From Gammaproteobacteria bacterium (GTDB taxonomy: Bacteria > Pseudomonadota > Gammaproteobacteria > Arenicellales > Poriferihabitantaceae), in the NCBI GenBank assembly GCA_020027415.1, contig JAHRAW010000018.1, forward strand, positions 1 through 19,831: a stretch of DNA of 19,831 nt, given 5' to 3'. Numbering within the stretch: position 1 is the first letter of the stretch; every line of letters begins with the position of its first letter. Below, piece by piece: positions 14,401 to 19,831 of this stretch. The notes beneath the pieces were generated by a model, which saw only the letters and a list, made by a program, of their open reading frames with translations, had not been told where the DNA came from and did not search any database. Both the position numbers and the translations under genes were made by a program.

Positions 14401-16176
14401 GTGGGTTTCCAGATGGCGGATACTCTCAAGTTGTTGGTCGCTCAGGATGGGCTGCGCCGCGGTGAGGCGCATGCGCTGCGCGCCGTGCTGTGGGTCATGG
14501 TCAAACAAGTTGGGGCGGGGACCGATATGCGACAACAACGACATCACCAGTTGTTCGCGCAGCGGGTCAATCGGCGGGTTGGTCACCTGCGCGAAGTTCT
14601 GCTTGAAATAACTCGCCAGCGGTTTGCTGCGCGCGGACAACACCGGCAGCGGCACATCGGCGCCCATGGAACCGATTGCCTCAGCGCCGTCGGCGAGCAT
14701 CGGCAACAATAAAAATTTAAGGTCTTCTTGGGTGTAGCCAAACGCCTGTTGCAATTTCAGCAACGTTTGCGGGTCGGCGGCGGGCGGCGGCGCGCGCTTG
14801 GCGGCGCGCAAGACGCTTAGTTCAAGGCGGTTGTTGTCCAACCACCGTTGATAATCATGCGCCGAAGCCAGTTCGTTTTTAATCTCGTCATCGTCAATCA
14901 TTCGTCCTTGTTCCAAATCCAACAACAGCATTTTGCCGGGCTGCAGCCGCCATTTCTTAATGATGTTTGCTTCGGGTATCGCCAACACGCCCATCTCCGA
15001 TGCCATCACCACCAAGCCGTCGTTGGTCACCAAATAGCGCGCCGGGCGCAAGCCGTTGCGGTCCAACATGGCGCCGATTTGCTTGCCGTCGGTGAACACC
15101 ACCGCGGCCGGTCCATCCCACGGCTCCATCAAAGCCGCGTGGTATTCGTAAAACGCGCGCTGCGCGTCGCTCAGTAATGGGTTCTCCGCCCAGGCTTGCG
15201 GCACCAACAGCAACATCGCATGCGCAAGCGAATAGCCGCCGGCGAGCAACAGGGCAAGCGTGTTGTCAAACGCCGCGGAGTCCGATTGCCCCTCCGCAAT
15301 CAGCGGCCATACTTTATGCAAGTCTTCGCCGAGCAGGGCGGACGACATGGTGTTGCGGCGCGCCGCCATCCAGTTGAGGTTGCCGCGCAAGGTGTTAATC
15401 TCGCCATTATGGGCGATCATTCGGTATGGATGCGCCAAACTCCAAGTCGGAAAAGTATTGGTGGAGAATCGCTGATGCACCAACGCCATCGCTGATTCCA
15501 TGCGCGGGTGTAACAAGTCCGGATAGTATTCGCTCAACTGGGCAGCCAACAGCATGCCTTTGTAAGTGATTACCGTGGACGACAGCGAGGCGATATAAAA
15601 ATCCGCGCCGCGGCGCAATTCATTGCGACGGGCGGCGGCGCGCACGCGGTTTTCAATTTGCTGGCGGATGACAAATAATTTGCGCTCAAACGCGGCTTGT
15701 GCGGCGCACGGCGCGGCGCGCGCGATGAACACTTGCCGAATTGCCGGCTCGGTGGCGCGCACGCCGACGCTGAGATGGTCATTGTTGACCGGCACCGCAC
15801 GCCAACCAAGCACGCGCTGCCCGGCATCTGAAATACATTGCTCAACGATGGCTTTGGCGGCGTTGCAACTGTTGCGGTCGCGCGGCATGAAAATCATGCC
15901 AACCGCATAGTCGCCGGGCGGCGGCAACGGGAAGCGCACTTGGTCGGCAAAAAACCGCCTTGGTAACTGCAATAACAGACCGGCGCCATCTCCCGCCAGC
16001 GGGTCGGCGGCGACCGCACCGCGATGGCTTAGGTTTTTGAGAATCTCTAACCCATGCGCGATGATTTGACGGCTTTTGCGCCCGGCCATGTTGGCGACAA
16101 AACCAACGCCACAAGCGGCGTGCTCGCGGCGGGGGTCGTACAGACCTTGCGGGGGCGGCAATCCATTCTCTTTCAT
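11467..16176 (-). CDS. gltB: Glutamate synthase (NADPH) large subunit
   Basis: The alpha subunit makes two glutamates from glutamine and 2-oxoglutarate; with GltD it forms the GOGAT arm of ammonia assimilation. The order is: class II amidotransferase domain whose catalytic Cys (EHAACGVGF) is exposed by propeptide removal; central domain; FMN synthase domain with GEGGEEAARY and GAKPGEGGQIPGHKV; 3Fe-4S cysteines in SGCLMMRKCHLNTCPVGVATQ; and a C-terminal beta helix (GNTVLYGATAGQGFFNG). I prefer the ATG at 16176 (1569 aa), which places Cys at residue 22 after MKENG, as in relatives. An ATG at 16203 and a TTG at 16251 (1594 aa) are alternatives; none has a clear ribosome site. An Ala/Thr/Glu repeat insert sits near residue 1464-1480. 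Confidence 0.97.
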   Translation of the reverse strand: MKENGLPPPQGLYDPRREHAACGVGFVANMAGRKSRQIIAHGLEILKNLSHRGAVAADPLAGDGAGLLLQLPRRFFADQVRFPLPPPGDYAVGMIFMPRDRNSCNAAKAIVEQCISDAGQRVLGWRAVPVNNDHLSVGVRATEPAIRQVFIARAAPCAAQAAFERKLFVIRQQIENRVRAAARRNELRRGADFYIASLSSTVITYKGMLLAAQLSEYYPDLLHPRMESAMALVHQRFSTNTFPTWSLAHPYRMIAHNGEINTLRGNLNWMAARRNTMSSALLGEDLHKVWPLIAEGQSDSAAFDNTLALLLAGGYSLAHAMLLLVPQAWAENPLLSDAQRAFYEYHAALMEPWDGPAAVVFTDGKQIGAMLDRNGLRPARYLVTNDGLVVMASEMGVLAIPEANIIKKWRLQPGKMLLLDLEQGRMIDDDEIKNELASAHDYQRWLDNNRLELSVLRAAKRAPPPAADPQTLLKLQQAFGYTQEDLKFLLLPMLADGAEAIGSMGADVPLPVLSARSKPLASYFKQNFAQVTNPPIDPLREQLVMSLLSHIGPRPNLFDHDPQHGAQRMRLTAAQPILSDQQLESIRHLETHPRGAFKVSVLNICFPVGDTRMQDALEKLCARAEQTVLQPGEHILILSDRRMDAEHMAIPALLATSAVHHHLINKGLRTETGLVVETGACLEVHQAATLAGYGAEAINPYLAFATIQTLLPQLQPNPGWAAAQDRYIAALGAGLKKVMSKMGISTYQSYCGAQIFDAVGLSTKFVDQYFCGTATAVEGAGLAQIAAETRRWHRQAYGEQPLYRQQLDAGGDYAYRLRGEAHIWNPDTIHKLQQATRTNQATTFAEFADAVDHPHDSPFTLRGLFEFANPNSDRGAPLPIEQVEAAADIVKRFSTGAMSFGSISYEAHANLAKAMNRLGGKSNTGEGGEEAARYRPLADGSLNLERSAIKQVASGRFGVTAEYLVNADDLQIKMAQGAKPGEGGQIPGHKVNQQIAKVRHSTPGVGLISPPPHHDIYSIEDLAQLIYDLKNVNPRARISVKLVSEIGVGTVAAGVAKAHADQVTISGHEGGTGASPLTSIRHAGSPWEIGLAETHQTLVLNKLRGRIAVQVDGGLRTGRDVAIGALLGADEFGFATAPLIVSGCLMMRKCHLNTCPVGVATQDPQLRAKFTGQPEHVINYFFLVAEQVRQIMAQLGYRKLQQMIGQMQHLDMRKALRHWKAAGLDYSRLLTKIEVGPEVALYQCEPQRHGLEQALDHQLLKQAAPALQHRKKVRIDIAIRNIHRAFGSMLSGRIAQQYGHAGLPPDTIHIRARGTAGQSLGAWLAHGVTIELAGEGNDYVGKGLCGGRLIIYPPRDSGLHDARQNIIVGNTVLYGATAGQGFFNGAAGERFGVRNSGAVAVVEGVGDHGCEYMTGGVVVCLGPSGRNFAAGMSGGIAYVLDAHGEFATRCNQQTVTLQKITPQTTAEAATEAATEATTEAEIAADANADDLFADLSGDDERRLKWLLQQHRRYTNSRIADAILKQWRDYLGQFVKVMPIDYQRALRRLRRQQPDQAPVVTSSPHEAPHG
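11739..11786 (-). repeat. 12-bp in-frame tandem repeat inside gltB
   Basis: Four 12-bp units are seen on the plus strand: CCTCAGTCGTAG, CCTCAGTCGCAG twice, then a diverged CCTCAGCGGTTG. On the coding strand they give AEAATEAATEATTEA, a low-complexity insert between the beta helix (VTLQKI) and the C-terminal helix region (LSGDDERRLKWLL). Copy number can change in steps of four residues without breaking the frame. Confidence 0.85.
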
Positions 16177-16318
16177 AGGATGGAAACTGGAGTTCAGCGG
16201 CATCGCCGGATTGGCAACACTGACAACATTGACAATGTTGCCGGGCGGCAAGCGGCGAAAAGGAATTGGGCGCCGACCGACTACATGCGGTTTGCCCGAC
16301 TGCGTAGCAAGGGCTACG

Positions 16319-16324
16319 ATTATA
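16319..16324 (-). promoter_or_regulatory. Candidate -10 box for the gltB-gltD-hemE unit
   Basis: The minus strand reads TTAGTATAATCG, a perfect TATAAT. The -35 position 17 bp up is poor (TAAAAA, 3 of 6). Transcription from about 16312 would give a leader of about 136 nt before the preferred gltB ATG. An inverted repeat lies 70-100 bp upstream. Confidence 0.45.
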
Positions 16325-16393
16325 CTAATAAATCGCCGCGATTTTTAGCGCTGAGCATGTTTGAAAAGCGCCGACAAACCGCGGCGTAGGTAC

Positions 16394-16420
16394 GGTTAAC
16401 GGAGGCGGTGGTTGTTAACC
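16394..16420. promoter_or_regulatory. GGTTAAC/GTTAACC inverted repeat upstream of gltB
   Basis: GGTTAAC (16394-16400) and GTTAACC (16414-16420) are perfect inverted copies separated by 13 bp, overlapping the stop of the SCO-like gene. There is no T-run, so a terminator is unlikely. The position upstream of the gltB -10 would suit a regulator site; no regulator is identified. Confidence 0.35.
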
Positions 16421-17041
16421 AACCCGCGATACGCGCAGCAGGTGTTTTAAGTCTTTGAGCAATAGGCGCGGCGCTAACTCGGCGGGGATGCGCATCATAA
16501 TATTGCCAAGCGGGTCGATTAGGAAGGCGTCGTTCGCGTCGTGGCGGCCGGTTTGGATGATGACATTCAATTGTTTTTCCAAGCCGTTGGCGGCGGCAAG
16601 CAAGCGCAGCGAATCGGGATGGTCGGTTGCGAGGCGCGTTAACATTGCATGGCTTGGACTGATGAAGATTCGCCGCACGCGGTTGGCGTCTTTCCCCAAT
16701 GCGAGGCGGGCTTGGCGGGTGTGGTAGAGCGCTTGCCGACATGCAGTATCGCAAGTTTCGGTTAACACATGAATCACATGCCATTTTTGTTTCAGCGCCT
16801 GGCGGTTAACTTGCGCGCCTAAATTGGCGCCGGGGTTGGTGAATTCGGCAACCACAACGGACGGCGTTAGCAAGTGGGCATGATTGGTGCGCGAGTGCGG
16901 CGCGAGGACTGCGCCAAGCCCGTAATACCAAACGAACGCCGCCGCCAGTGGTCCCAGAAAAACGGCGAAGATGATGATGAGTTTGAGTCGATTGCGCTGC
17001 ATGGGTTGCGCTAATTGCGGATGGCGAGGTGCGTTGTTCAT
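16415..17041 (-). CDS. Membrane-anchored SCO-like thioredoxin-fold protein
   Basis: A 208-aa protein with one N-terminal membrane segment (about residues 20-41, LIIIFAVFLGPLAAAFVWYY) and a periplasmic domain. The domain contains ETCDTACRQAL, a Cys-x3-Cys pair (Cys97, Cys101), and GRHDANDAFLIDPLGN (His167). SCO copper chaperones use CxxxC plus a His just before a similar (Y/F)LIxPxG stretch to bind copper for cytochrome oxidase. The spacing here (66 residues from the second Cys to His) is shorter than in canonical SCO. It starts 9 bp after the SURF1 stop on the same strand, which supports an oxidase assembly role. Alternatively it is a thiol oxidoreductase. No family name is claimed. Confidence 0.75.
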   Translation of the reverse strand: MNNAPRHPQLAQPMQRNRLKLIIIFAVFLGPLAAAFVWYYGLGAVLAPHSRTNHAHLLTPSVVVAEFTNPGANLGAQVNRQALKQKWHVIHVLTETCDTACRQALYHTRQARLALGKDANRVRRIFISPSHAMLTRLATDHPDSLRLLAAANGLEKQLNVIIQTGRHDANDAFLIDPLGNIMMRIPAELAPRLLLKDLKHLLRVSRVG

Positions 17042-17050
17042 GGGCTAGGG

Positions 17051-17920
17051 TTACCGCTGGCGGCGGGTTGCGGTTGCTGTCGCTGTCGCTGAGCGCCGCC
17101 AAATTACGCCAAAAACTATTAAGGTGAGCGCCAAGCCCCACCACTGTACGGCATAACCGAAATGCTGCGTGGAGCGCATCGCATGCGCGCGCCAGATTTT
17201 TGTAAAGGCGCCGGGATGATGCGCGTCCAGCACCACCACCGCCGGTTGCAACGCCACCCCAAACAGCGCGGACAAAGCCGGCGCATCAAAGTATTGAATT
17301 GTCTTCACCCAACTCGGCGGCGCGTCGGTTTGGCGGCGCGTCGGGGCGACATAGGCGGCGCCCAGAGTAAAGCCCTTTTCGGGAAGATACAATTGACCGC
17401 CGACCGCCGCCTCGGCAAGCAAGCCGGCGATCAGGGCGGTGGCGTCGGCAACGGCGGCGGTTTCAACCCAGCCGCGGTTGATTAACAAGGTGGCGCGATC
17501 CTGTTGCAGTTGAAACGGGCTGAACACTTCGTATCCCGCGCGCCCGCGATGCGTGCGATTTGCCATCAACAGCAGCGGTTGTTTGAGCCACTTGCCTCGC
17601 AGGCGAACTTTTTGATACGCCAGTTCCGACCAGTTTTGCGGCGCGCGGTCCAGCGTGGTATATTGTTGCGGTGACGCGCTTTGCAACCAGGTTTCCAGCG
17701 CCGCTTTTTCAACGCCGCGCTGCCATTGCCAGCCGCCCAACCACAGCAACAGCGACAGGCTTAGCAAAAACACCACATACACGACCACCAATTTGGATTG
17801 CGCAAGCATGCGAATTTTCAAACTGCCGGGCTTGGAGTTTTGGTTTGGGGCGTCCGCCGCCAATTCCGCCGGCCGCGACGCCATCGGAGCAATCGGTGAT
17901 TTAGGCTGGCTTGGCGCCAT
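17051..17920 (-). CDS. SURF1 family cytochrome oxidase assembly protein
   Basis: 289 aa as opened from 17920. SURF1 proteins help insert heme a into subunit I of heme-copper oxidases. The visible pattern is a first membrane segment (about 44-64) followed by LGGWQWQRGVEKAAL, a periplasmic domain with VRLRGKWL, MANRTHRGRAGYEVFSPF and LLINRGWVE, and a second membrane segment near 258-275 (YAVQWWGLALTLIVFGVIW). This two-helix layout is the family norm. The first 37 residues are Pro/Ala-rich and not conserved; the ATG at 17809, just before the first membrane segment, is a credible alternative start. Neither start shows a clear ribosome site. It is divergent from the DUF2909 gene by only 15 bp. Confidence 0.93.
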   Translation of the reverse strand: MAPSQPKSPIAPMASRPAELAADAPNQNSKPGSLKIRMLAQSKLVVVYVVFLLSLSLLLWLGGWQWQRGVEKAALETWLQSASPQQYTTLDRAPQNWSELAYQKVRLRGKWLKQPLLLMANRTHRGRAGYEVFSPFQLQQDRATLLINRGWVETAAVADATALIAGLLAEAAVGGQLYLPEKGFTLGAAYVAPTRRQTDAPPSWVKTIQYFDAPALSALFGVALQPAVVVLDAHHPGAFTKIWRAHAMRSTQHFGYAVQWWGLALTLIVFGVIWRRSATATATATRRQR

Positions 17921-17935
17921 CTAATCGGCTGAAAA

Positions 17936-18151
17936 ATGATGTTGCTGTTCAAAGTAGCGCTCGTCATGTTGTTGCTGTTCGTGGTGGGCAGTTTGTTTTC
18001 GGCGTTGTATTTTCTGGTCAAAGATACTTCCAGTTCGTTGCGGGTGGTGAAATCGCTGAGCTGGCGGATTGCGCTGTCATTGTTGATTTTACTGTTGCTG
18101 TTTATCGGCATCCAAAGCGGACTCATCGTGCCGCACAATGTCGGCGGTTGA
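17936..18151 (+). CDS. DUF2909 twin-transmembrane protein
   Basis: 71 aa, two hydrophobic segments (about residues 3-27 and 44-65) joined by a basic loop, VKDTSSSLRVVKSLSWR. This matches DUF2909, small inner-membrane proteins found beside cytochrome oxidase genes in gammaproteobacteria; the role is unknown, presumably in oxidase assembly or stability. The second ATG (17939) may equally be the start. It is the only plus-strand gene in this block, divergent from SURF1 and convergent with cox3. No ribosome site or promoter is evident. Confidence 0.85.
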   Translation: MMLLFKVALVMLLLFVVGSLFSALYFLVKDTSSSLRVVKSLSWRIALSLLILLLLFIGIQSGLIVPHNVGG

Positions 18152-18220
18152 TTTAAGGCGCGCCGCAATCGGCGAATGGTTCAACAAAAGGGGCGCGGGA
18201 GCGGCGCGGGTTGCAACCCC

Positions 18221-19087
18221 TTACAAAATATACACAAACAGAAACAGCCCAAGCCAGACCACATCTACGAAATGCCAATACCACGCAGCCGCTTCAAAAG
18301 CAAAGTGGTTTTGCGAAGTGAAGTGTCCGCGCGCGGCGCGCACCAATATCACCGCCAACATAGTCGCGCCGAGGGTGACATGCAGCCCATGGAAACCGGT
18401 CAGCATGAAAAAAGTTGACCCGTAGATGCCGCTGCCGAGTTTCATACCTTGCTCATACGCTTCAATATATTCAATCGCCTGCAATACGACAAACAAAAAC
18501 CCGAGCGCCACGGTTAACAACAAACCGAGGATTATTTGCCGCCGATGGTCTGCTTTAATGCCGTGGTGCGCCCAAGTAACCGTCACTCCGGAGGTCAGCA
18601 GAATCACGGTGTTGAGAAACGGCAACGGCCACCAGTTCATATGAAAATCGCTTTCGCCGAGATCTTGCGGACCGTTGGTGGGCCATAATTCGGTGTACGC
18701 GTGCCATAAAAATTCATGGGTTTGCGCGCCGCTGCCTTCTCCCAACAGCCACGGCACTGACAGCATGCGGGCGTAAAACAGCGCGCAAAAAAAAGCGGCG
18801 AAGAACATGACTTCGGAAAAAATAAACCACGCCATGCCGAGGCGGAACGATTGACTCTCCCATCTTTGATACGCGCCGCTTTGGCTTTCGCCGACCACCG
18901 TGCCAAACCAACCGAACAACATCACAATCACAACCGCCAGCCCCGCCCACATTAGTTCCGCACCGTGCGTAGCTTGATTGAGATACATGCCGAAGCCGCT
19001 AAATAATAAAGTCAAGCCGACCGAGCCGACCAAGGGCCAACGGGCGACGGGCGGAACATAATAGTGCTTGTCTGCGGCGGTTGTCAT
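18221..19087 (-). CDS. ctaE: Cytochrome c oxidase subunit III
   Basis: 288 aa, seven membrane segments expected. COX3 supports the aa3-type oxidase core and proton uptake. Matches are RLGMAWFIFSEVMFFAAFF, then PFLNTVILLTSGVTVTWAHH, FFMLTGFHGLHVTLGA and AAAWYWHFVDVVWLGLFLFVY, all standard subunit III motifs; the HEFLWHAYTELWPTNGPQ loop is typical of proteobacterial forms. GAGG lies about 8 nt before the ATG. It follows ctaG by 24 bp, so ctaG-cox3 is one unit. Subunits I and II (coxA, coxB) are not in the window. Confidence 0.97.
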   Translation of the reverse strand: MTTAADKHYYVPPVARWPLVGSVGLTLLFSGFGMYLNQATHGAELMWAGLAVVIVMLFGWFGTVVGESQSGAYQRWESQSFRLGMAWFIFSEVMFFAAFFCALFYARMLSVPWLLGEGSGAQTHEFLWHAYTELWPTNGPQDLGESDFHMNWWPLPFLNTVILLTSGVTVTWAHHGIKADHRRQIILGLLLTVALGFLFVVLQAIEYIEAYEQGMKLGSGIYGSTFFMLTGFHGLHVTLGATMLAVILVRAARGHFTSQNHFAFEAAAWYWHFVDVVWLGLFLFVYIL

Positions 19088-19111
19088 AGCGTGCCTCGTA
19101 TACGCGGGTTA

Positions 19112-19690
19112 TCAGTTGGCGGTTGGCGAGCCAATGGCGGTTACATGATGAGGTTGCGCCGGCGCGTCGGTCACCTCAAAAAAAGTATAGGCTAAAGTCA
19201 GCGTCTCAATCTCTTGCGGCAGGTTGGGATGCACCACGAACACCACCGGCAACTCGCGCAGTTCGTTGGCGTTGAAGGCTTGTCGACTGAAACAAAAACA
19301 TTCCACCTTGTCAAAATAAGCGGCGGCTTTGGACGGCGACACGCTTGGCACCGCCTGCCCAAGCATTGCATGCGCGGTGTTGTTGCGCGCGCGGTAGGCG
19401 GTCTGATAGCGTTTGCCCGGATGCACCCACATGCTGCGCGTGGTCGGCGCAAATTCAAGCGGCATGTCTTGATTCAAGTTTGCGATAAACTCAACTTTCA
19501 CCAAGCGACTTGTGTCCGCCTTCATTTTGGAAACGCGCTGAACGGTGGCGACGCCGGTCTTGCCGTTCAAGCCGGTCCAATCGCAGAACACATCGTAAAT
19601 CGGCACCATCAAATAGCCGAAACCGAACATGAAAATCGGAATCAGAAACAGCAACGCGATGTTTTTTTTGCGCTTGGGCATGGTTTGCAT
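19112..19690 (-). CDS. ctaG: Cytochrome c oxidase assembly protein CtaG (Cox11)
   Basis: 192 aa. Cox11/CtaG delivers copper to the CuB site of subunit I. There is one N-terminal membrane anchor (about residues 11-32, IALLFLIPIFMFGFGYLMVP) and then a periplasmic immunoglobulin-like domain. The domain holds PIYDVFCDWTGLNGKTG, LEFAPTTRSMWVHPG and the copper-binding CFCF (131-134, in KVECFCFSRQAF). An ATG at codon 4 is an alternative start. It usually follows coxA directly; here its upstream 140 bp hold a promoter-like box instead. Confidence 0.97.
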   Translation of the reverse strand: MQTMPKRKKNIALLFLIPIFMFGFGYLMVPIYDVFCDWTGLNGKTGVATVQRVSKMKADTSRLVKVEFIANLNQDMPLEFAPTTRSMWVHPGKRYQTAYRARNNTAHAMLGQAVPSVSPSKAAAYFDKVECFCFSRQAFNANELRELPVVFVVHPNLPQEIETLTLAYTFFEVTDAPAQPHHVTAIGSPTAN

Positions 19691-19736
19691 CGTAGTAATT
19701 TGTTAAATCAATTTTTTACGCTCGTTGATTTCCCGG

Positions 19737-19745
19737 ATTATAGCA
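19737..19745 (-). promoter_or_regulatory. Candidate extended -10 promoter for ctaG-cox3
   Basis: The minus strand reads TGCTATAAT: perfect TATAAT (19737-19742) with the extended TGn. The -35 region 17 bp up is poor. Initiation near 19730 would leave a leader of about 40 nt before the ctaG ATG at 19690. Confidence 0.5.
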
Positions 19746-19831
19746 CAACAATTTCCGCAGCCCACCCAGCCCGGCATGCGCGAAACAATAATCACATTCG
19801 CGCCTGCTCGTTCGCCTTGCTGCTCTGCGAC

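Noticed and set aside
18185..18220. AAGGGG/CCCCTT pair between the DUF2909 and cox3 stops as a shared terminator
   Set aside because: Short stem, loop over 20 nt and no T-run.
19776..19831. Plus-strand ATG opening a frame to the window end (MRETIITFAPAR...)
   Set aside because: Only 18 codons are visible, with no ribosome site or recognisable motif; possible divergent gene but not supportable.

Overview
This 19.8 kb window looks like a chromosome segment of an aerobic, Gram-negative gammaproteobacterium of moderately high GC (55-62% in the coding stretches I counted). Three lines of evidence point that way: the gene order kdsD-lptC-lptA-lptB-hpf-ptsN-rapZ-HPr, gltB-gltD-hemE in one run, and ctaG-cox3 next to SURF1 and DUF2909 genes. 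Stop usage is standard (TGA ends ptsI, rapZ, ptsN and hpf). I do not recognise the species. Nearly everything is core housekeeping, and I do not see a new defence, mobile or biosynthetic system.

Layout. 1-184 is a GC-poor fragment of an rRNA methyltransferase gene (rlmE-like, minus strand) broken by a TGA at its conserved Trp; it abuts a 41-codon membrane ORF coupled to ptsI. 294-7050 is a minus-strand cluster: kdsD, lptC, lptA and lptB (lipopolysaccharide precursor and transport), then hpf, ptsN, rapZ, HPr and EI (ribosome hibernation and a regulatory phosphorelay). Two genes usually found here in gammaproteobacteria are missing: kdsC (between kdsD and lptC) and rpoN (between lptB and hpf).

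7051-8464 is the only non-core stretch. It holds two related inverted-repeat elements, a GC-poor gene-free segment, an 18-C homopolymer, and a plus-strand outer-membrane beta-barrel gene with a clear signal peptide but no recognisable start codon, followed by a strong terminator. 8465-8785 is a DUF1244 gene. 8863-16176 is the minus-strand gltB-gltD-hemE unit: NADPH glutamate synthase (ammonia assimilation) and uroporphyrinogen decarboxylase (heme).

16415-19690 is a cytochrome c oxidase assembly region: ctaG (Cox11), cox3, a plus-strand DUF2909 membrane protein, SURF1, and a membrane-anchored thioredoxin-fold protein with an SCO-like CX3C plus His arrangement. hemE and the oxidase assembly genes both serve heme-copper respiration. 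Four candidate promoters carry TATAAT-like -10 boxes, three of them of the extended TGn type.
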